Shown here: piece by piece, positions 63,966-64,000 of the stretch | How the letters are laid out: each line of letters opens with the position of its first letter | Position numbering within the stretch: the first letter of the stretch is position 1 | Origin: Rhizobium sp. WYCCWR10014 | GTDB lineage: Bacteria > Pseudomonadota > Alphaproteobacteria > Rhizobiales > Rhizobiaceae | Assembly: GCF_001657485.1 (NCBI RefSeq) | Contig: NZ_LXFU01000034.1 | Span: 55,836-119,835, forward strand | Direction of reading: 5' to 3' | Length of the DNA stretch: 64,000 bases | Position numbers and translations under genes: made by a program | Notes under the pieces: model-generated | Seen by the model: only the letters and a program-made list of their open reading frames with translations | What the model was told of the DNA's origin: nothing | Databases searched by the model: none

Positions 63966-64000
63966 GGTAGTTGGAGCACTCCTGGGGACTGAACGCCTTC
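63924..64000 (-). mobile_element. Left end of an IS630-family element
   Basis: The element begins after TA at 63922-63923 with GAGTCTGTCAGGGTTATTTT, a plausible inverted-repeat end, and runs off the right edge. IS630 relatives insert at and duplicate TA. The transposase reading frame ends within its first 16 bases, as in compact elements. The far end lies outside the window. Confidence 0.7.
63937..63999 (-). CDS. IS630-family transposase, C-terminal end only
   Basis: The minus strand reads KAFSPQECSNYLRHAGYGSK followed by TAA. The F(S/T)PxECxNYxRxAGY ending is characteristic of IS630-type transposases. Only 20 codons are in the window. Confidence 0.75.
   Translation of the reverse strand, partial: KAFSPQECSNYLRHAGYGSK

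Overview
The window looks like an accessory replicon (plasmid, chromid or catabolic island) of a Rhizobium in the leguminosarum/etli sense. The evidence is the gene repertoire (many ABC sugar and sugar-acid uptake operons, each with its own regulator), the high GC content, rhizobial-type palindromic intergenic repeats, and a gra cluster that matches the gamma-resorcylate genes described from Rhizobium sp. MTP-10005. I see no rRNA, tRNA, replication or other housekeeping gene.

Layout. (1) 1-6.9 kb: gamma-resorcylate/resorcinol degradation, graDAFCB plus the first bases of graE on the minus strand, with graR (MarR) and graK (transporter) divergent. A TTGCA-N2-TGCAA palindrome lies in both promoter regions. 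(2) 7.2-7.9 kb: an orphan BrnA-like protein and a small membrane protein. (3) 8.0-14.4 kb: a FadR-type regulator, D-erythronate dehydrogenase and a carbohydrate ABC transporter, all on the minus strand, with a long perfect inverted repeat in front of the regulator. (4) 14.5-18.6 kb: a worn region with a frameshifted 3' scrap of ligD, a frameshifted PRC-barrel scrap, unknown genes, an alpha/beta hydrolase and an isoprenylcysteine-methyltransferase-like protein. (5) 18.6-23.2 kb: intact ligD (bacterial end joining) and an SLC13-type permease. (6) 23.3-38.8 kb: an aldarate (galactarate/talarate/glucarate) system. It has a talarate/galactarate dehydratase, an IlvD/Edd dehydratase, KdgD, a ketoglutarate semialdehyde dehydrogenase, two oxidoreductases, an RraA-like protein, an oligopeptide-type ABC transporter split over two operons, a GntR regulator and an EamA exporter. 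Three promoter regions share one 14-bp motif, which ties the parts into one regulon. (7) 39.0-41.0 kb: small genes, a Nudix hydrolase, an unlisted 55-residue zinc-ribbon protein and a peroxiredoxin-like protein. (8) 41.1-51.8 kb: an eight-gene DeoR-led operon for an amino sugar or related hexose (kinase, SIS isomerase/deaminase, KbaZ/GatZ-like aldolase subunit, ABC transporter), then a GH4 alpha-galactosidase-type enzyme with a strong terminator and a divergent AraC regulator. (9) 51.8-57.3 kb: cyclic-di-GMP genes (GGDEF-EAL and HD-GYP), a small ORF coupled to a Cache-type histidine kinase, and an ABM-like protein. (10) 57.4-64.0 kb: a LacI regulator with two identical operators driving an ABC transporter and a GH63-like glycosidase, whose 3' end is interrupted by an IS630-family element running off the window.

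Functionally the window is a set of substrate-specific modules: regulator, high-affinity uptake, then enzymes feeding 3-oxoadipate, 2-oxoglutarate or glycolytic intermediates. Functional names rest on reading protein motifs and on recalled family members. No database search was run.
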